From: Halomonas sp.
Lineage (GTDB): Bacteria > Pseudomonadota > Gammaproteobacteria > Pseudomonadales > Halomonadaceae
DNA length: 64,000 nt
Assembly (NCBI RefSeq): GCF_017515565.1
Contig: NZ_JAFWFN010000022.1
Span: forward strand, 1-64,000
Reading direction: 5' to 3'
Within the stretch, counting starts at the first letter, position 1, and every line of letters starts with the position of its first letter. Both the position numbers and the translations under genes were made by a program. Of this stretch, positions 1 to 11,150 are shown one piece after another. The notes below the pieces were generated by a model. The model did not search any database, was not told where the DNA came from, and saw nothing but the letters and a program-made list of their open reading frames with translations.

Positions 1-18
1 ACTACAATACTCAAAGTA

Positions 19-46
19 TTGACATTAACAAAGAAGCTGTTAATAT
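19..46 (+). promoter_or_regulatory. Sigma70 promoter of tRNA-Leu
   Basis: A perfect TTGACA (-35) at 19-24 and TAATAT (-10) at 41-46 are separated by 16 bp. They lie about 15 bp before the tRNA-Leu gene, so transcription would start near position 53. Seen directly; the assignment is inferred from position and consensus match. Confidence 0.75.
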
Positions 47-60
47 ACGTCTCGTCTTCA

Positions 61-145
61 GCGGATGTGGTGGAATTGGTAGACACGCTAGATTTAGGTT
101 CTAGTGCCGTAAGGTGTGGGAGTTCGAGTCTCCCCATCCGCACCA
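61..145 (+). tRNA. tRNA-Leu (anticodon TAG)
   Basis: The 85-nt sequence including an encoded CCA folds into a class II tRNA. The acceptor arms GCGGATG and CATCCGC pair, the T arm carries GTTCGAGTC, and the anticodon stem CTAGA/TCTAG closes a loop with TAG at its centre. The variable arm (TGCCGTAAGGTGTG region) is long, as expected for leucine tRNAs. A promoter precedes it and an intrinsic terminator follows. Confidence 0.95.
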
Positions 146-162
146 ATTTAAGCTTTAGCTTT

Positions 163-201
163 AAAAAAATTCGGTAGCCATAGGCTGACCGAATTTTTTT
201 T
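163..201 (+). terminator. Intrinsic terminator after tRNA-Leu
   Basis: AATTCGGT and ACCGAATT form a stem around a short loop, preceded by an A tract and followed by eight T residues. It can work in both directions but is placed to end the tRNA transcript. Confidence 0.85.
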
Positions 202-312
202 GCTTTCCACTTTTATCTCTTCTTGATTTTTCTAAGCTACTGACTGAGGCTCACTTTTGGGCTAAATTAATAGTCATGCTTTTTACCAGTGTATTGAGAA
301 GGATCTCATCCA

Positions 313-942
313 ATGGAATGGCTTAGCGATAATGCCCAGGCAATTTCTGCCGTTGCCAGTGTATGCACGCTATTAGTGTGGATATTTTATGCTCAACTGC
401 TCTATAACGGCTATGTTCGCCAACGGCGACCTCGGATCATTATTAATCGGGGTAAAGGAATTGGTATTGAAGCCCTTTGCTTAATCAGCAATATGAGCAA
501 TGAAGCCATCTATATTCAACACGTGGTGGCTGTACTTCACACCCAACAGGGTCGACACTCACTCGACGTAGTTGAGTATCAGCAGCAGAGCGACGAGGAT
601 CAAGACGTCAGCTATCGCACCCACCAAGGCCCGCTTGCCTCCGGCGACTATCTGCACATTCAGTCGTTTGGAAACATAGTGAACCAAGTTAAACAGCACT
701 GGAAAATCGATGATGAAGTGCTGCATGGGAACAATATTCAACTCGACATTCGCGTAATTGCTATTTACGGCTCTGAAGACATGCCGGTAGGTGCTTCACG
801 TAGCTTCAGCCTTAATCTAGATGCAGAACCAAACTGCCAACTTACGCCAGCCAGCGTGGATACAGTCCGACTCAATGGTCGCAGACAACGAAAGCGAGTT
901 CTGGAATGGATAAAAGAGATTGAAACCCATAAAGCACAATAG
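313..942 (+). CDS. Hypothetical protein with one N-terminal membrane segment
   Basis: The 209-residue protein starts at an ATG preceded by an AAGGA ribosome site. One hydrophobic segment lies at about residues 9-33. The remainder is hydrophilic, rich in beta-prone stretches and ends in a basic tail, so it probably faces the cytoplasm or periplasm from a single anchor. I recognise no domain or catalytic motif. It stands alone between tRNA-Leu and another unknown envelope gene 51 bp downstream in the same direction; the two may be cotranscribed. Real coding is supported by length, start signal and plausible composition only. Confidence 0.6.
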   Translation: MEWLSDNAQAISAVASVCTLLVWIFYAQLLYNGYVRQRRPRIIINRGKGIGIEALCLISNMSNEAIYIQHVVAVLHTQQGRHSLDVVEYQQQSDEDQDVSYRTHQGPLASGDYLHIQSFGNIVNQVKQHWKIDDEVLHGNNIQLDIRVIAIYGSEDMPVGASRSFSLNLDAEPNCQLTPASVDTVRLNGRRQRKRVLEWIKEIETHKAQ

Positions 943-993
943 TCTTCACTTTTAAGTCAAGGCACCGATTCACGCTACTATTGAGACCGCTCG

Positions 994-2004
994 ATGCAAA
1001 AAATAATAACTTACTGCTGGCTTGGCTTATTCACTGCATTAGCGACAAATGCCCATGGTGAAACTAACGCCTATGGAGATGAAGCAGACAGCGACTTACC
1101 CGAGTGGGCGGAAGAGCAGGTAGAGCCTTTCCGTGCTCGCGTGGGAAACTGGGTGGATAACACATCACGCAATATTGACTCTTTTTTTGGCGGCGATGAA
1201 TCAAACTCTGTTAATAATGAATCCTACCTTCGGCTTGGTCAGGAAATTGATTGGATGGAGGGTGAAGGCACCAGCGGCGATGTCAGCATACGCTACAGAA
1301 TCGACTTACCCACCACCGAAGAGCGGTTGCGCTTAATAATTGAGAGCGACCCAGAAGAGTCACAAGGCACTCTGGCTGATCAAGGTTCAGGACGGTTATA
1401 TAATGATCAGCGAGACCGACGCTCATCCACGCTTGGCCTGGACTGGTTAGAAAGACGAGACAAACGTGAGAACTGGAGCAACCGAATTGGCGCAGGCGTA
1501 CGTTTAAGGATTCCGCTTGACCCCTATGTACGCCTCACCAGCGAGAGGTTGTGGGATATGGGCGAAGGCCCCTGGCAGCTTGAATCCTCTAACCGTCTAT
1601 CGTGGTTTAACAATGAAGGTTACTCAGCGCGAACGCGATGGGATATCGGTCGCCCGCTTTCCGAAAACCGCCATGTACGCTTTATCACCACTGTCCAGTG
1701 GCGCGAGGAGGAAGATACCCTTGAGTTCAGTGAAATTGCAGAGCTCAATCAGCGCTTAAATAATCGCAGCGCCATGCGTTACTCCGCCATCGCTCTTGGT
1801 GAAAGTGCGTCCAATCCTAGAATGACCAATTATTACCTCCAAACCCGTTACCGCCGCGACGTGCATAAGGGCATCTTATTTGCCGACGTCATCCCTGAGC
1901 TACACTTTCAACGTGAAGTAAGCTATGACCCTCGCTGGGCGATGACGCTGCGCCTTGAGATGTACTTCCAGCGGGAAGTTAGCCGCGACTATTTCAATTT
2001 CTAG
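994..2004 (+). CDS. Hypothetical exported protein, possibly an outer-membrane beta-barrel
   Basis: The 336-residue product begins with a classical signal peptide (basic MQK start, hydrophobic core at residues 5-18, likely cleavage near residue 22). The mature part is rich in Arg, Glu, Trp and Tyr in alternating patterns and ends in Phe, as many outer-membrane beta-barrel proteins do. About the first 60 mature residues are acidic. No enzyme motif is seen. A hairpin at 2044-2070 ends the transcript. Outer-membrane location is inferred from the signal peptide and terminal Phe; the function is unknown. Confidence 0.6.
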   Translation: MQKIITYCWLGLFTALATNAHGETNAYGDEADSDLPEWAEEQVEPFRARVGNWVDNTSRNIDSFFGGDESNSVNNESYLRLGQEIDWMEGEGTSGDVSIRYRIDLPTTEERLRLIIESDPEESQGTLADQGSGRLYNDQRDRRSSTLGLDWLERRDKRENWSNRIGAGVRLRIPLDPYVRLTSERLWDMGEGPWQLESSNRLSWFNNEGYSARTRWDIGRPLSENRHVRFITTVQWREEEDTLEFSEIAELNQRLNNRSAMRYSAIALGESASNPRMTNYYLQTRYRRDVHKGILFADVIPELHFQREVSYDPRWAMTLRLEMYFQREVSRDYFNF

Positions 2005-2043
2005 GTCTGTTTACTGCTTTTGCTTATTATTTATATTCTTAAA

Positions 2044-2070
2044 ACGCATTGGCAAGAACTGCCAATGCGT
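2044..2070. terminator. Bidirectional hairpin between convergent genes
   Basis: ACGCATTGGCA and TGCCAATGCGT form a perfect 11-bp stem with the 5-nt loop AGAAC. It lies between a rightward gene ending at 2004 and a leftward gene ending at 2100. There is no strong T tract, so terminator function is inferred from position. Confidence 0.55.
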
Positions 2071-2099
2071 CATTAACTTACTCATTGGTCGCCATTCAA

Positions 2100-2861
2100 T
2101 TAAATCCGCAGCCCGCCATCACACTCAATAATACGCGCCGTGAAATAATCATTCTCAAAAATAAAAGCAACGCTTTGAGCAATATTATCTGGCTCACCTA
2201 ACTGCTTTAGCGGCACACTGGCTGAAATTCTCTCTAGCATATCGGGACGCATGGAGGCCGTCATGTCAGTGGCAATAAAGCCTGGCGCCACAGTACCCGC
2301 ACGAATGCCATAGCGTGCAAGCTCCTTACCCCAGGTTACTGTCAGCGCATGAATCCCCGCCTTAGCAGCGGCGTAATTACTTTGCCCCATGTTACCCGCC
2401 CGGGAAATACTGGAAATATTGACAATAACGCCTTGATGACCTGCTTCTACCATTTGTGTCGCCGCCTCACGGCCACAAAGGAAGACCCCGGTCAAATTCA
2501 CATCCAGCACCTTTTGCCATGATGACAGCGACATCCGCTTTTCAACCTTGCCATCTTTAGCTTTAATAAGCAGCGCATCGTCAGTGACACCTGCATTATT
2601 AACGCAACCACTTACGGGGCCCATACGAGTTGCAATATCAGCGAAGGCTGTTTGAACCGACTCTTCATCGGCAACATTGACCACAAATGCCTGCGCATCA
2701 ATACGCTGAGACGAAAGCAACGAGACTGCCTCATCAAGCGCTTCAGCACTCATATCGAGTAGCGCCAAACGCGCGCCCTGAGAGCCTAGCCGCTGCGCCG
2801 TGGCAAAACCCAAACCGCGCGCACCGCCAGTAATAGCAATAACTTTATCGGTCAACTGCAT
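2100..2861 (-). CDS. SDR family oxidoreductase (3-oxoacyl-ACP reductase-like)
   Basis: The 253-residue protein is a classical short-chain dehydrogenase. It has the cofactor motif TGGARGLG at residues 11-18, the NNAG motif near residue 88, and a catalytic Ser-Tyr-Lys set (SSIS near 148, then YAAAK near 162-166). The PGFIATDM stretch and C-terminal DGG are typical of FabG-like reductases. The start ATG follows a strong AAGGAGAG site. It is monocistronic and not next to fatty-acid synthesis genes, so the substrate is open; it may reduce a 3-ketoacyl thioester or another carbonyl compound. Confidence 0.85.
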   Translation of the reverse strand: MQLTDKVIAITGGARGLGFATAQRLGSQGARLALLDMSAEALDEAVSLLSSQRIDAQAFVVNVADEESVQTAFADIATRMGPVSGCVNNAGVTDDALLIKAKDGKVEKRMSLSSWQKVLDVNLTGVFLCGREAATQMVEAGHQGVIVNISSISRAGNMGQSNYAAAKAGIHALTVTWGKELARYGIRAGTVAPGFIATDMTASMRPDMLERISASVPLKQLGEPDNIAQSVAFIFENDYFTARIIECDGGLRI

Positions 2862-3141
2862 GTCACTCTCCTTCGGCGAGATACTTTAAAGCACTGGCGT
2901 AGCGACTTAGCTGTAACATTAGCCCTAGCTATTTTTACAGCTTTCTACACAGATACTTCACTCAGGACAGCGCCACCTAGGGCGACTGCCATAAAAAATC
3001 ATTGTGCACTGCAGCATAGAAGAAGCTGAGCTAAAAATCGAGTACTTAAAATCCCTTGCCCATACCCAAGCCGTTAAAAGCTGCTTGTTTTTTGTATTTC
3101 TGCCACCATATTCAGCGATTACGCCTGTTATGGAGCTCATT

Positions 3142-3627
3142 ATGCCCATTCTCCTTTTTATATCGCTATTTACCTTACTCGACTTTGTGCTGCTTTTTTC
3201 CGTTGGTAGTCAAATTGGCTTACTGACGACGCTGCTGCTAGTAATTGTCACCGGCTTTGTCGGGCTGCATCTCATTCGCAAAGAAGGAGTATCAACCTTT
3301 GCCCGAGCACGTCAGCGCATGCAGGCAGGTGAAATCCCTTCAAATGAGTTACTTACCGGTGCAGCGCTAATTTTTGGCGGTGCACTACTGATGGCCCCCG
3401 GCTTTCTTTCAGACGCCTTAGGTCTCGCTTGTCTATTGCCTAATGCTCGCCAACTCATGCTGAAAGGGCTTGCTTGGTTAGGGCTTAAAACGGTGCATAA
3501 ACAGCAGTATCAAGCTAATGCTTCTCACCAGCGGCAAAGCCAACGCCATGATCAAGAGCCAGAGCACCCGGACAGACCACTTGAAGGCGACTTCATTAGC
3601 CGGGACGACACTTCTCGACGGCGATAA
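3142..3627 (+). CDS. fxsA: FxsA family membrane protein
   Basis: The 161-residue product matches FxsA: two N-terminal hydrophobic segments (about residues 1-22 and 27-45), the LLIRKEG-type junction, a third hydrophobic stretch containing the GALLMAPGFLSDALG motif near residues 80-95, and a polar C-terminal tail. I chose the ATG at 3142 because FxsA proteins begin directly with the membrane segment and GGAG lies 8 bp upstream; the frame is open back to a GTG at 3004, which would add an untypical polar leader. FxsA is an inner-membrane protein often found before groES, as here. In E. coli it affects F-plasmid exclusion of phage T7; its normal role is unclear. Confidence 0.85.
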   Translation: MPILLFISLFTLLDFVLLFSVGSQIGLLTTLLLVIVTGFVGLHLIRKEGVSTFARARQRMQAGEIPSNELLTGAALIFGGALLMAPGFLSDALGLACLLPNARQLMLKGLAWLGLKTVHKQQYQANASHQRQSQRHDQEPEHPDRPLEGDFISRDDTSRRR

Positions 3628-3637
3628 GTGCTTATTA

Positions 3638-3674
3638 GGCAAGAAAATTGCTAATACGCAAATTTTTTCTTGTC
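3638..3674 (+). terminator. Weak terminator-like hairpin after fxsA
   Basis: GGCAAGAAAATTGC and GCAAATTTTTTCTTGTC form an imperfect T-rich stem starting 10 bp after the fxsA stop codon and ending just before the groE promoter. Confidence 0.35.
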
Positions 3675-3679
3675 GCCCC

Positions 3680-3707
3680 CTTGAAAGGTTCCGGGTAGCC
3701 CCCACTT
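3680..3707 (+). promoter_or_regulatory. Sigma32 (heat-shock) promoter of groESL
   Basis: CTTGAAA at 3680-3686 and CCCCACTT at 3700-3707 are 14 bp apart, close to the RpoH consensus (CTTGAA, 11-16 bp, CCCCATNT). It lies about 150 bp upstream of groES, which fits heat-shock control of the chaperonin operon. Confidence 0.8.
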
Positions 3708-3858
3708 TTGAGGCAGCAGACAAATTCGGCGAAAGCAGATGCTCTCGCCATTAACATGAAGGCAACGTGCCTTCACTTCTCGCGGCCAACTTGTCCACGA
3801 GAGTTCATTTTAAGCTAATAGCCTCAATAGGCTTGACGATACTCAGGAGAACGTGAGC

Positions 3859-4152
3859 ATGAATATCCGTCCTTTGCACGATCGCGTCGTAATCCGCCGC
3901 AAAGAAGAAGAGCAGAAAACCGCTGGCGGCATCGTGCTACCGGGTAACGCGCAGGAAAAACCCACGCGCGGCGAAATCCTGGCGGTTGGTAACGGCCGTA
4001 TTCTTGAAAGCGGCGATGTACGCCCGCTAGACGTTAAAGTTGGCGATACCGTTATTTTTAAAGACGGTTATGGCGTTGAGAAGCAGAATATCGACGGCGA
4101 AGAAGTTTTGATCATGAGCGAAGCCGATATTCTGGCGGTCGTTGAAGGCTAA
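3859..4152 (+). CDS. groS: Co-chaperonin GroES
   Basis: The 97-residue protein starts with the GroES signature [13 protein letters not shown] and has the mobile loop at about residues 17-34 ([13 protein letters not shown]), followed by the conserved [15 protein letters not shown] core. It forms the heptameric lid of GroEL and folds proteins in the cytoplasm. I prefer the ATG at 3859 over the in-frame GTG at 3853 because it gives the canonical 97-residue length and AGGAG sits 9 bp upstream. It lies 69 bp before groEL in one operon under a sigma32-type promoter. Confidence 0.98.
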   Translation: MNIRPLHDRVVIRRKEEEQKTAGGIVLPGNAQEKPTRGEILAVGNGRILESGDVRPLDVKVGDTVIFKDGYGVEKQNIDGEEVLIMSEADILAVVEG

Positions 4153-4209
4153 GTATTGCTGCCGTTAAGCACCTCAATTATTTACTTTCACATTTTATAT
4201 TCAATTTAG

Positions 4210-5865
<1,656 letters not shown>

Positions 5866-5903
5866 TGCACCCCTGAGCCTATCGCTCTGACGTTTAACGT
5901 CGT

Positions 5904-5933
5904 AAAGAACCCCGCCAAGTGCGGGGTTCTTTT
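5904..5933 (+). terminator. Intrinsic terminator of groESL
   Basis: AAGAACCCCGC and GCGGGGTTCTT pair around the loop CAAGT and are followed by TTTATTTT. This is a strong GC-rich rho-independent terminator 40 bp after the groEL stop. Confidence 0.93.
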
Positions 5934-6036
5934 ATTTTAACGGGCCGGAAAGGCCAATACCTACTCATCTCTTCTCAAACGTCAAAGCGTGCTACCATCA
6001 TCTCCCTTCCTTGTCAGCTTCTAGGTCTTTATTACC

Positions 6037-6771
6037 GTGCTTTCTAATATCCGCATCGTGCTGGTGCAAACCTTTCATCCTGGCAATATTGGCGCCACTG
6101 CCCGAGCGATGAAAACCATGGGATTAACCGAGCTAATTCTGGTCAATCCTCGTGCTTTTCCCGATGAAGAAGCAACGCGCCTTGCGGCAGGCGCAACGGA
6201 TGTCCTGGAAAATGCCCGCTGTGTTGGCTCACTTGAGGAGGCGGTGATCGACTGCGTTCAAGTCGTCGGCGCCAGCGCGAGGTTACGTAGCTTACCGCTT
6301 CCGCACTTTGATGAGCCTGATGAAATGGCCCAGCAAGTGATTGAGAACGCTGCGCATGCGCCGGTTGCATTGGTGTTTGGGCGCGAACGCTCAGGACTTA
6401 CCAACGATGAGATACGCTGTTGCACGCACCATGTCAGCATTCCGGCTAACCCTGAGTACGGCATCTTAAACCTCTCCCAAGCGGTGCAAATTTTAGCCTA
6501 TGAAGTACACCGAGCATGGCGTAAACAGGACGGCAGCGACTTTACCTACCAACGTCCACTGGAAGCCACCCCACCAAGCCGCGAGCAGTTTATATATTTT
6601 CAGGAGCATCTTGCCCGCTTGATGCAGCAAAGTGGCTTTCTTACCCAGCCCCACGCCCGCACAGAAGAGCAGCTGCAAGCGCTATTCGCTCGCGCCCAGC
6701 CCAGCCGTAAAGAGCTTTCTCTATTGCGCGGGCTGCTCAGCGCCTTCGAAACCCACCAGCCTAAATCGTAA
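6037..6771 (+). CDS. trmJ: tRNA (cytidine/uridine-32-2'-O)-methyltransferase TrmJ
   Basis: The 244-residue protein is a SPOUT-fold methyltransferase. The N-terminal HPGNIGATARAMKTMG motif (about residues 15-30), VFGRERSGLTNDEI near residue 113 and IPANPEYGILNLSQAVQI near 134-151 form the knotted S-adenosylmethionine site and are diagnostic of TrmJ. It 2'-O-methylates nucleotide 32 of several tRNAs. The start is a GTG; no strong ribosome site is visible. The C-terminal 80 residues form the TrmJ-specific extension. It is monocistronic and ends at a hairpin shared with the convergent antiporter gene. Confidence 0.93.
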   Translation: MLSNIRIVLVQTFHPGNIGATARAMKTMGLTELILVNPRAFPDEEATRLAAGATDVLENARCVGSLEEAVIDCVQVVGASARLRSLPLPHFDEPDEMAQQVIENAAHAPVALVFGRERSGLTNDEIRCCTHHVSIPANPEYGILNLSQAVQILAYEVHRAWRKQDGSDFTYQRPLEATPPSREQFIYFQEHLARLMQQSGFLTQPHARTEEQLQALFARAQPSRKELSLLRGLLSAFETHQPKS

Positions 6772-6790
6772 AAGCATCTATGAATGAAGA

Positions 6791-6809
6791 GGGCAGCCAA
6801 TGGCTGCCC
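6791..6809. terminator. Hairpin between convergent trmJ and antiporter genes
   Basis: GGGCAGCCA and TGGCTGCCC are exact inverted repeats separated by one base, flanked by AGA on the left and TTCT on the right. The position between two convergent genes suggests a shared terminator. Confidence 0.6.
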
Positions 6810-6833
6810 TTCTAACGACACTCGCTCAATAAA

Positions 6834-8180
6834 TTAAAGCGTCATTGCCGCCATCCAACCGAAAGCAATCAACGGTAGGTTGTAGTGGAGAAAGGTCGGC
6901 ACCACGCTGTCCCATATATGGTCGTGCTGCCCATCTACGTTTAAGCCTGACGTTGGCCCAAGCGTAGAGTCAGAGGCTGGCGACCCCGCATCCCCTAATG
7001 CCGCTGCCGTGCCAACAAGTACAACGGTTGCCATCGGCGAAAAGCCGAACTGCACCGCCAGCGGTACAAAAATCGCAGCAATGATGGGGATCGTCGAAAA
7101 CGATGAGCCAATGCCTAAGGTAATAAACAGCCCCACCAGCAGCATCACCAACGCCGCGACCCCACGATTATCACCAAATACCTCAACGGCACCTGCCACC
7201 AACGACTCAATATCCCCCGTTGCTTTCATTACTTCAGCAAAGCCAGCCGCCGAAATCATAATAAAACCGATCAACGCCATCATACGCATACCGCTAGTGA
7301 ACAGGTCATCCGCCTCGCGCCATTTAAAAATACCGCCTAACGAAAGCAAGCCGATACCCACTAACCCACCAACAATCATGGAGCCGGTATAAAGCTGTAA
7401 ACCAAGCGCCGCCACAATAGCGACACCCGACATAATCAGCCCCAGCGCATGGGGTTTGGCAGGTGTGTGTGCCTGCTGGTGGGCGCTAGCTACCAATGCT
7501 TTGTTGGCGTAGTTGCGCTGGCGACGGTAGCTAAACAACAGCGCCACCAACAGACCCAGTGCCATACCACCCACGGGTATAGCCATCGCCATTGGCACCA
7601 TGCCACGGGTGATTTCTAAACCTAGCGGCTCGCCAGCGCTGTTGAGATTAGCCAGCAAAATATCGTTCAGAAAAATGGCACCAAAGCCGACGGGTAGCAG
7701 CATATAGGGCGCCGTTAAACCGAAGGTGAGCGCGCAGGCGACAGCGCGGCGGTCAAGCTGAAGACGGTTCATTACAGTAAGTAGCGGGGGAATGAGGACC
7801 GGAATAAATGCAATATGCACTGGAATCGCGTTCTGCGACGAAATAGCCACCAGCAGCACCGCTACTAACAGCAGCATTTTCACCCGCGCTTGGTGAACCA
7901 CCGAGGCTTCTTTGCCCAACATCGTTATGAGCCGGTTAGCCAACATGTCGGGCAACCCCGAGCGAGAAATTGCCACGGCAAAAGCCCCCAGCGTTGCATA
8001 GGCTAGCGCTACTTGAGCACCGCCGCCCACGCCATCGTTAAAGGCGCTGAGCGTTTCATCCAGAGACAAACCACCTATTACTCCCCCAACTAACGCGCCA
8101 ACTACCAGCGCAAATACAACAGACACGCGTAAGAGCGACAGTGCCACCATCACCAGCACTGCAATAATTACTGCATTCAT
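6834..8180 (-). CDS. Na+/H+ antiporter family transporter (YuiF/NhaC-like)
   Basis: The 448-residue protein is almost entirely hydrophobic with about 11-12 membrane segments. The [18 protein letters not shown] and [19 protein letters not shown] stretches in the last third match the Na+/H+ antiporter family that includes YuiF and is related to NhaC and amino-acid permeases. It most likely exchanges Na+ for H+ or moves an amino acid across the inner membrane; the ion or substrate cannot be read from the sequence. Sodium export would suit a halophile. It is divergent from the GntP-type permease at 8453. Confidence 0.8.
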   Translation of the reverse strand: MNAVIIAVLVMVALSLLRVSVVFALVVGALVGGVIGGLSLDETLSAFNDGVGGGAQVALAYATLGAFAVAISRSGLPDMLANRLITMLGKEASVVHQARVKMLLLVAVLLVAISSQNAIPVHIAFIPVLIPPLLTVMNRLQLDRRAVACALTFGLTAPYMLLPVGFGAIFLNDILLANLNSAGEPLGLEITRGMVPMAMAIPVGGMALGLLVALLFSYRRQRNYANKALVASAHQQAHTPAKPHALGLIMSGVAIVAALGLQLYTGSMIVGGLVGIGLLSLGGIFKWREADDLFTSGMRMMALIGFIMISAAGFAEVMKATGDIESLVAGAVEVFGDNRGVAALVMLLVGLFITLGIGSSFSTIPIIAAIFVPLAVQFGFSPMATVVLVGTAAALGDAGSPASDSTLGPTSGLNVDGQHDHIWDSVVPTFLHYNLPLIAFGWMAAMTL

Positions 8181-8452
8181 GAAAATACCCAGAGCTATTG
8201 AAAGGTCGTTAGTTCAGAAAGTGGCAGATATTACCAGAACAAAGCTACATAAGCAGGCTAAACATAGGGCGAGACTAAGGAACCCTACGCCCTTTACAGT
8301 CGCCGCAATGAGATGACTGCCCTACCCCAAATACTGGACTTTAGTCTAGCCACTATTGCTGCTTTGCAACATGACACCTAGTATTCCACCTTCCGCTTAT
8401 TATTCAATAGCCACTAATTTAGGCTTTTTGAGAAAAACGATCAGGAGCCAGC

Positions 8453-9847
8453 ATGGGCATGCTTGCGATTATTATTTCCCTCTTATCACTGATGTTTCTC
8501 GCCTACCGGGGCATATCAGTTCTGCTCCTGGCACCGCTTATGGCCTCCTTGGCGGTACTGCTATCAGGAGACGCCGCTTTTTTGCTGCCCATCTACACCG
8601 ATACCTTTATGAAGGCCCTGGGCAACTACGTTATTCAATTTTTTCCGCTATTTTTGCTCGGTGCACTCTTTGGCCAATTAATGGCAGACTCAGGTGCCGC
8701 CCAATCAATCTCAAATGGCATCGTTAAACGCTTAGGCACTCATCATGTGGTACTAACTGTGGTCATTGCCTGCGCTGTGCTTACGTATGGCGGCGTATCA
8801 CTGTTTGTGGTGGCATTTGCGATTTATCCCATTAGCCGTGAGCTGTTTCGCCAAGCCAACGTACCCAAGCGGCTGATACCCGCTTCTATCGCCCTTGGCT
8901 CCTTTACGTTCACCATGACGGCATTGCCAGGTACGCCAGCCATTCAAAACGCGATTCCTATTCCCTATTTTGGGACTAACAGCTTTGCGGCTCCCGGCTT
9001 AGGCATCATTGCTGGGCTTATTATGCTGAGCCTGGGGATTTACTACTTGCAGTCACGCGTAAAAAAAGCAGCGGCAAACAACGAAGGTTATGGCCAGCAT
9101 ACCGAGCGCGAGGCCGAACCAGCCGATGACACTGCCGACATACCCTCAATGCCGTTGTGGGTGGCGTTAATACCGCTGGTAATGGTGATTGGCTTAAACG
9201 CCCTGTTCACCTACGGCGTTTTTCCCGCAATGGATCTCAGCTTTATTAGCGACACTTTCGAAGATGTTACGCCTAGCCGGCAAACAGGACTTTGGGCGAT
9301 TTTGATCGCTCTGCTGAGCGCGTCTGCCTGGCTGATTATTAGCCATTGGCGCCGCTGGGAAAACCTTAAAGAGACAATCAATAAGGGCTGTTTTGGCTCA
9401 TTATTTCCTATCTTCAATACCGCTTCCGAGGTGGGGTACGGGGCGGTCATTGCAAGCTTGGCAGGCTTTGTGATCATTCGCGATGCAGTGCTAAATGTCT
9501 CTCCGGGTAACCCCCTGGTTTCCGAAGCGCTGGCTATGAGCGTGTTGGCAGGCATCACTGGCTCCTCTTCGGGCGGGCTTTCTATTGCCTTAGAAACCCT
9601 AGGCAGCGAGTACCTAGCCATGGCTGAACAGGCGGGTATCAGCCCAGAGTTAATGCACCGAGTAGCAACGCTTTCTGCAGGGGGCATGGACACCCTCCCC
9701 CACTCTGGCGCGGTTATTACCCTGCTGGCCATTTGTGGCTTAACGCACCGCCAATCGTACGGTAACTTAGCCATGGTGACCATTGTGCTGCCTATCGCGG
9801 CACTAGTGAGCGTTATCACCCTAGGCACACTATTTGGTAGCTTCTAA
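8453..9847 (+). CDS. GntP family permease
   Basis: The 464-residue inner-membrane protein has about 12 hydrophobic segments and the arrangement of the GntP/CitM-like superfamily. A conserved loop with PGTPAIQNAIPIPYFGT near residue 160 and a GSSSGGLSIALE motif near 360-370 point to a carboxylate or gluconate-type symporter. The start ATG has AGGAG about 7 bp upstream. A polar insert at about residues 200-225 is probably a cytoplasmic loop. The substrate (hydroxy acid such as 3-hydroxybutyrate, citrate or gluconate) is not resolved. No catabolic genes lie beside it. Confidence 0.82.
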   Translation: MGMLAIIISLLSLMFLAYRGISVLLLAPLMASLAVLLSGDAAFLLPIYTDTFMKALGNYVIQFFPLFLLGALFGQLMADSGAAQSISNGIVKRLGTHHVVLTVVIACAVLTYGGVSLFVVAFAIYPISRELFRQANVPKRLIPASIALGSFTFTMTALPGTPAIQNAIPIPYFGTNSFAAPGLGIIAGLIMLSLGIYYLQSRVKKAAANNEGYGQHTEREAEPADDTADIPSMPLWVALIPLVMVIGLNALFTYGVFPAMDLSFISDTFEDVTPSRQTGLWAILIALLSASAWLIISHWRRWENLKETINKGCFGSLFPIFNTASEVGYGAVIASLAGFVIIRDAVLNVSPGNPLVSEALAMSVLAGITGSSSGGLSIALETLGSEYLAMAEQAGISPELMHRVATLSAGGMDTLPHSGAVITLLAICGLTHRQSYGNLAMVTIVLPIAALVSVITLGTLFGSF

Positions 9848-9941
9848 ACCCTAGCAACCCATGCGATAGTAAGTCAGCTAACAGCCCAAATATGCTCACC
9901 TATGAGCGAATGAACCTAAGCCAAAAATAACGAGACCTAAT

Positions 9942-11150
9942 ATGGCGACTTCAAGGCAAAAAACACTGCTTTTCATTCTACTGGCAAGCTTCGTTATCTC
10001 CACCGCCATGGGGCTTCGCCATGGATTCGGGCTGTTTATTGAGCCCATGAGCAGTGATTTTGGCTGGGGTCGGGGGGTATTTGCTTTTGCGCTAGCCGTG
10101 CAGAACCTCATCTGGGGGCTTTCCCAACCCTTTACGGGCGCACTTGCTGATCGATTTGGTGCCGCAAGAATTATTGTAGTCGGCGGTATTCTCTACGTGC
10201 TTGGGCTGTGCTTTATGAGCCTTTCCACCAGCGCGCTGGGCATGACGTTAAGCGCTGGCTTACTGATCGGCCTTGGCCTTTCAGGAACAACGTTTTCAGT
10301 TATTTTAGGCGCAGTAGGCCGTGCGGTAGCACCCGAAAAACGCAGTATGGCCATGGGGATCGTGAGCGCGGCGGGGTCATTTGGCCAATTTGCCATGCTG
10401 CCTGGAACATTAGGGCTTATTGAGTGGCTAGGTTGGGCCGCGGCACTATTAGCCATGGGCGCCATCGCAGCCTTTATGATTCCATTGGGTGCGATGCTTA
10501 AGGATAGCCCCACGCCTAAATCTTTAGGTGATTTAAGCCTGCGCGGGGCCCTTAACGAAGCCGCTGGTCAGAAAGGCTTTTGGCTACTATGCCTAGGCTT
10601 TTTTGTGTGCGGCTTTCAGGTTGTGTTTATCGCGGTTCACCTGCCCGGCTATCTTTTTGATAACGGCCTTTCGATACAAATTGGCACGACGGTACTCGCA
10701 CTGGTAGGGCTGTTTAATATAGTGGGCACATACACGGCGGGCTGGTTAGGCGGTATATGGTCTAAGCCGCGCCTACTTAGCTGGCTTTATCTCGTTCGTG
10801 GCGCGATTATTGCGGCGTTTATTGTTCTGCCTTTAAGTTCCACCAGCGCTTATCTATTCGGCATCGCCATGGGGCTACTGTGGCTCTCAACCGTTCCCCT
10901 CACCAATGGGATTGTGGCCTCTGTGTTTGGCGTCCGCCATTTATCAATGCTGGGGGGCATTGTGTTCCTGTTTCACCAATTAGGTTCATTTATGGGCGTT
11001 TGGTTGGGTGGCTACATGTACGACATCACGGGGCATTACAATACCGTTTGGCAAATTGCGATTATACTTTCACTGGTCGCTGCTGCTTTACACTGGTTTA
11101 TTAGCGAAAAGCCGCTTGCCCGCCCGGCTCACACACAGGTGACATCATGA
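9942..11150 (+). CDS. MFS transporter
   Basis: The 402-residue protein has the twelve-segment pattern of the major facilitator superfamily. The loop after segment 2 contains GALADRFGAARI (residues about 66-77), the MFS motif A. N-terminal sequence GLRHGFGLFIEPMSSDFGWGRG resembles the oxalate/formate antiporter-like (OFA) monocarboxylate group. It would move an organic acid or drug; the substrate is unknown. Its stop codon overlaps the start of a 43-codon gene by 4 bp (ATGA), implying translational coupling. Confidence 0.85.
   Translation: MATSRQKTLLFILLASFVISTAMGLRHGFGLFIEPMSSDFGWGRGVFAFALAVQNLIWGLSQPFTGALADRFGAARIIVVGGILYVLGLCFMSLSTSALGMTLSAGLLIGLGLSGTTFSVILGAVGRAVAPEKRSMAMGIVSAAGSFGQFAMLPGTLGLIEWLGWAAALLAMGAIAAFMIPLGAMLKDSPTPKSLGDLSLRGALNEAAGQKGFWLLCLGFFVCGFQVVFIAVHLPGYLFDNGLSIQIGTTVLALVGLFNIVGTYTAGWLGGIWSKPRLLSWLYLVRGAIIAAFIVLPLSSTSAYLFGIAMGLLWLSTVPLTNGIVASVFGVRHLSMLGGIVFLFHQLGSFMGVWLGGYMYDITGHYNTVWQIAIILSLVAAALHWFISEKPLARPAHTQVTS

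Noticed and set aside
6834..8180. Possible NhaC sodium/proton antiporter proper
   Set aside because: Motifs fit the broader Na+/H+ antiporter family including YuiF-type permeases; a specific gene name is not supported.
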